A DNA stretch of 64,000 nt from NCBI GenBank assembly GCA_024642505.1, contig JAHEAZ010000003.1, positions 56,583-120,582 of the forward strand, written 5' to 3'. Made by a program: the position numbers and the translations under genes. Positions 62,593 to 64,000 of this stretch are shown one piece after another. Below the pieces are notes generated by a model. That model was not told where the DNA came from. It saw nothing but the letters and a program-made list of their open reading frames with translations, and made no database searches. Numbering within the stretch: position 1 is the stretch's first letter; every line of letters starts with the position of its first letter. The stretch is from Gammaproteobacteria bacterium. Its GTDB lineage: Bacteria > Pseudomonadota > Gammaproteobacteria > Steroidobacterales > Steroidobacteraceae.

Positions 62593-63306
62593 ATGAAACA
62601 CATCAAGTGGCTGGCGGCAAGCGTCGCGCTGGCCGTCTCGGGTGCGGCGGTTGCCGGCGAGTGGTCGGCGACCGTAACGGCGACCTCGGACTATGACTTC
62701 CGCGGCGTTACGCAGACTTCCCAGAATCCGGCGCTGCAAGGTAGCGTGGACTGGGCCGCCGACAATGGCCTGTATGTTGGTGCCTGGGCCAGCAACGTCG
62801 ATTTCGACGACTGCTGCGACGAGAGCGTCGAGCTCGACGTGTACGCCGGCTTCGCCGGGGGTGCGGAAGACGGTCTCGGGTACGACGTCGGCCTGGTCTA
62901 CTACACCTACCCGGGTGCTGACGATCTCGACTACCCGGAGTTCTGGGCGGGCATCAGCTATGGCATGTTCGACGCGAAGCTCTGGTATTCAAACGACTTC
63001 TTCGCGCTGGACGAGGATGCCTACTACATCGAAGGCAATGCCACCCTGCCGCTGCCGGCCGATTTCGGCCTGGGACTGCACCTTGGCTACAGCGACGGCA
63101 ACGCCTTTGACAGGCTGCCAGGCTTTCAGTCGTACTTCGACTACTCGATCGGCGTCACCAAGAGCCTGGGTCACTTCGACCTCGAGCTGAAGTGGGTCGA
63201 TGGCAGCGACTGGAAGGACCTGAACGACCAACCCGGCGACGTACTGTCGAGCGATGCGCGGGTGATCTTCTCGGTCAGCACCACCTTCCCGTGGGGCGGC
63301 GAGTGA
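62593..63306 (+). CDS. TorF-family putative porin (Gcw_chp type), second copy
   Basis: A 237-residue paralogue of the preceding gene with the same signal peptide and the same mature start (GEWSATVTATSDYDFRGVTQ). It shares the FWAGISYGMFDAKLWY strand and the ending ARVIFSVSTTFPWGGE. Differences cluster in the outer loops: a DDCCDES loop here replaces the GSDVDGD loop in the first copy. The 201-bp space before it has its own AAAGGGAG ribosome-binding site. A long hairpin lies 46 bases after its stop. Confidence 0.87.
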   Translation: MKHIKWLAASVALAVSGAAVAGEWSATVTATSDYDFRGVTQTSQNPALQGSVDWAADNGLYVGAWASNVDFDDCCDESVELDVYAGFAGGAEDGLGYDVGLVYYTYPGADDLDYPEFWAGISYGMFDAKLWYSNDFFALDEDAYYIEGNATLPLPADFGLGLHLGYSDGNAFDRLPGFQSYFDYSIGVTKSLGHFDLELKWVDGSDWKDLNDQPGDVLSSDARVIFSVSTTFPWGGE

Positions 63307-63351
63307 TGTGACGACCGGCGGTCGTTGCGGCCGCCGGACACTCTGGCTGCT

Positions 63352-63405
63352 GAACAAGGGGACAGTGCCCATTTTCCTGAGGAAATGGGCACTGTCCCCT
63401 TGTTC
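63352..63405. repeat. Long perfect hairpin of the GGGGACAGT-type repeat
   Basis: Perfect 23-bp arms (63352-63374 and 63383-63405) enclose eight bases. The arms read GAACAAGGGGACAGTGCCCA and onwards, so this is a complete inverted copy of the repeat found in lipB. It stands between the convergent second porin gene and the aminotransferase gene and would act as a terminator for both; CCTTGTTC follows on the plus strand. Confidence 0.8.
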
Positions 63406-63416
63406 GTCTGTTCAGG

Positions 63417-64000
63417 TCACAACGTCTTCAAGACCTCGGCGAGCGTACCGAACAACTGGTCGATGTGCTGTCGTTCGATGATCAGCGGTGGCGACAGGGC
63501 GATGATGTCGCCGGTCGTACGGATCAGGACGCCTCGCTCAAAGCACTGCAGGAACGCCTGGTAGGCTCTTGCCGCCGGGCGCCCAGCGATCGGCGCCAGC
63601 TCGATGCCGGCGATCAGGCCATAGTTTCGCAGGTCGACTACGTGTGGCAGTCCCTTCAGGGAGTGCACCGCATCCTCCCAGTAACCTGACATGTCCCGTG
63701 CACGGGAGAGCAGTCCCTCGCGCTGGTAGATACCGAGCGTGGCCAGCCCCGCGGCGCAGGCCACTGGGTGGGCCGAGTAGGTGTAGCCGTGGAACAGTTC
63801 GATCGCTTGCTCCGGCCCGTCCATGAAGCCGTCGTAGATCTCCTTGCGCACCAGCACCGCACCCATGGGGATCGAGCCGTTGGTCGGGCCCTTGGCGCAG
63901 GTGATCATGTCGGGCACGACGCCGAACTCCTCGGCGGCGAAAGCCGAGCCGGTGCGTCCAAAGCCGGTGATCACCTCGTCGAATATCAGCAGGATGCCGT
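63417..64000 (-). CDS. Class III aminotransferase (omega-amino acid type), 3' part, cut by window edge
   Basis: The visible 194 residues are the C-terminal part of a class III PLP aminotransferase, entering at the edge with LIFDEVITGFGRTG, the cofactor-aspartate motif. The Schiff-base lysine is in TCAKGPTNGSIPMGAV, and GYTYSAHPVACAAGLATL is the pattern of omega-amino acid/beta-alanine-pyruvate aminotransferases. The exact substrate cannot be settled from this part. It is distinct from the GabT-like gene at 46.7 kb. Confidence 0.9.
   Translation of the reverse strand, partial: GILLIFDEVITGFGRTGSAFAAEEFGVVPDMITCAKGPTNGSIPMGAVLVRKEIYDGFMDGPEQAIELFHGYTYSAHPVACAAGLATLGIYQREGLLSRARDMSGYWEDAVHSLKGLPHVVDLRNYGLIAGIELAPIAGRPAARAYQAFLQCFERGVLIRTTGDIIALSPPLIIERQHIDQLFGTLAEVLKTL

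Overview
The window is one block of chromosome from a high-GC gammaproteobacterium. The gene order argues for this: rsmA-pdxA-surA-lptD divergent from amgK-murU, and hemA-TPR-lolB-ispE-tRNA-Gln-prs-rplY-pth-ychF, are arrangements known from Pseudomonas and related Gammaproteobacteria. I cannot name a genus. I see no transposase, integrase, phage gene, CRISPR array or plasmid function. Several genes seem to start with GTG or TTG.

Layout. 1-6.8 kb: ribosome methylation (rsmA, cut by the edge), vitamin B6 (pdxA), outer-membrane biogenesis (surA, lptD) and, divergently, muramic acid recycling (amgK-murU). 6.8-10.2 kb: lipoate genes (lipA, an OsmC protein, lipB) converging on ybeD-dat-dacA. 10.2-19 kb: the rod-shape and peptidoglycan cluster, transcribed leftwards as mreB, mreC, mreD, mrdA, rodA, mltB, rlpA, dacA, dat, ybeD. 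19.1-27.9 kb: gatCAB, hslO, metF, metH. 28-30.6 kb: a TonB-dependent receptor closed by a strong hairpin. 30.6-35.2 kb: hemA, prfA, prmC, ppiB, mtgA (leftward). 35.3-42.2 kb: a TPR protein, lolB, ispE, tRNA-Gln, prs, rplY, pth, ychF. 42.2-46.5 kb: a lipocalin, a wax-ester synthase/DGAT-like acyltransferase and a secreted subtilisin-like protease. 46.6-48 kb: tRNA-Met and a GabT-type aminotransferase.

48.2-50.5 kb holds the most system-like accessory unit: two DUF1538 membrane proteins, a PII-like protein and a two-CBS protein in tight translational coupling. I read it as a probable nucleotide-gated membrane transporter of unknown substrate. It is followed by a YjdF-like membrane protein and a tandem universal stress protein. 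52.3-60.8 kb is a leftward run of polX, a DUF6763-like acidic protein, a CBS protein, an APH/AAA fusion kinase and a complete ATPase-permease-HlyD export module. The right end has a cupin protein, two tandem TorF-like outer-membrane proteins and the 3' part of a class III aminotransferase.

Scattered through the window are short GC-rich palindromic repeats built around GGGGAC(A/T/G/C)GTCCCC. One lies inside the first codons of lipB and one forms a long hairpin at 63.35-63.41 kb. All calls come from reading the sequence by eye; no database search was run.
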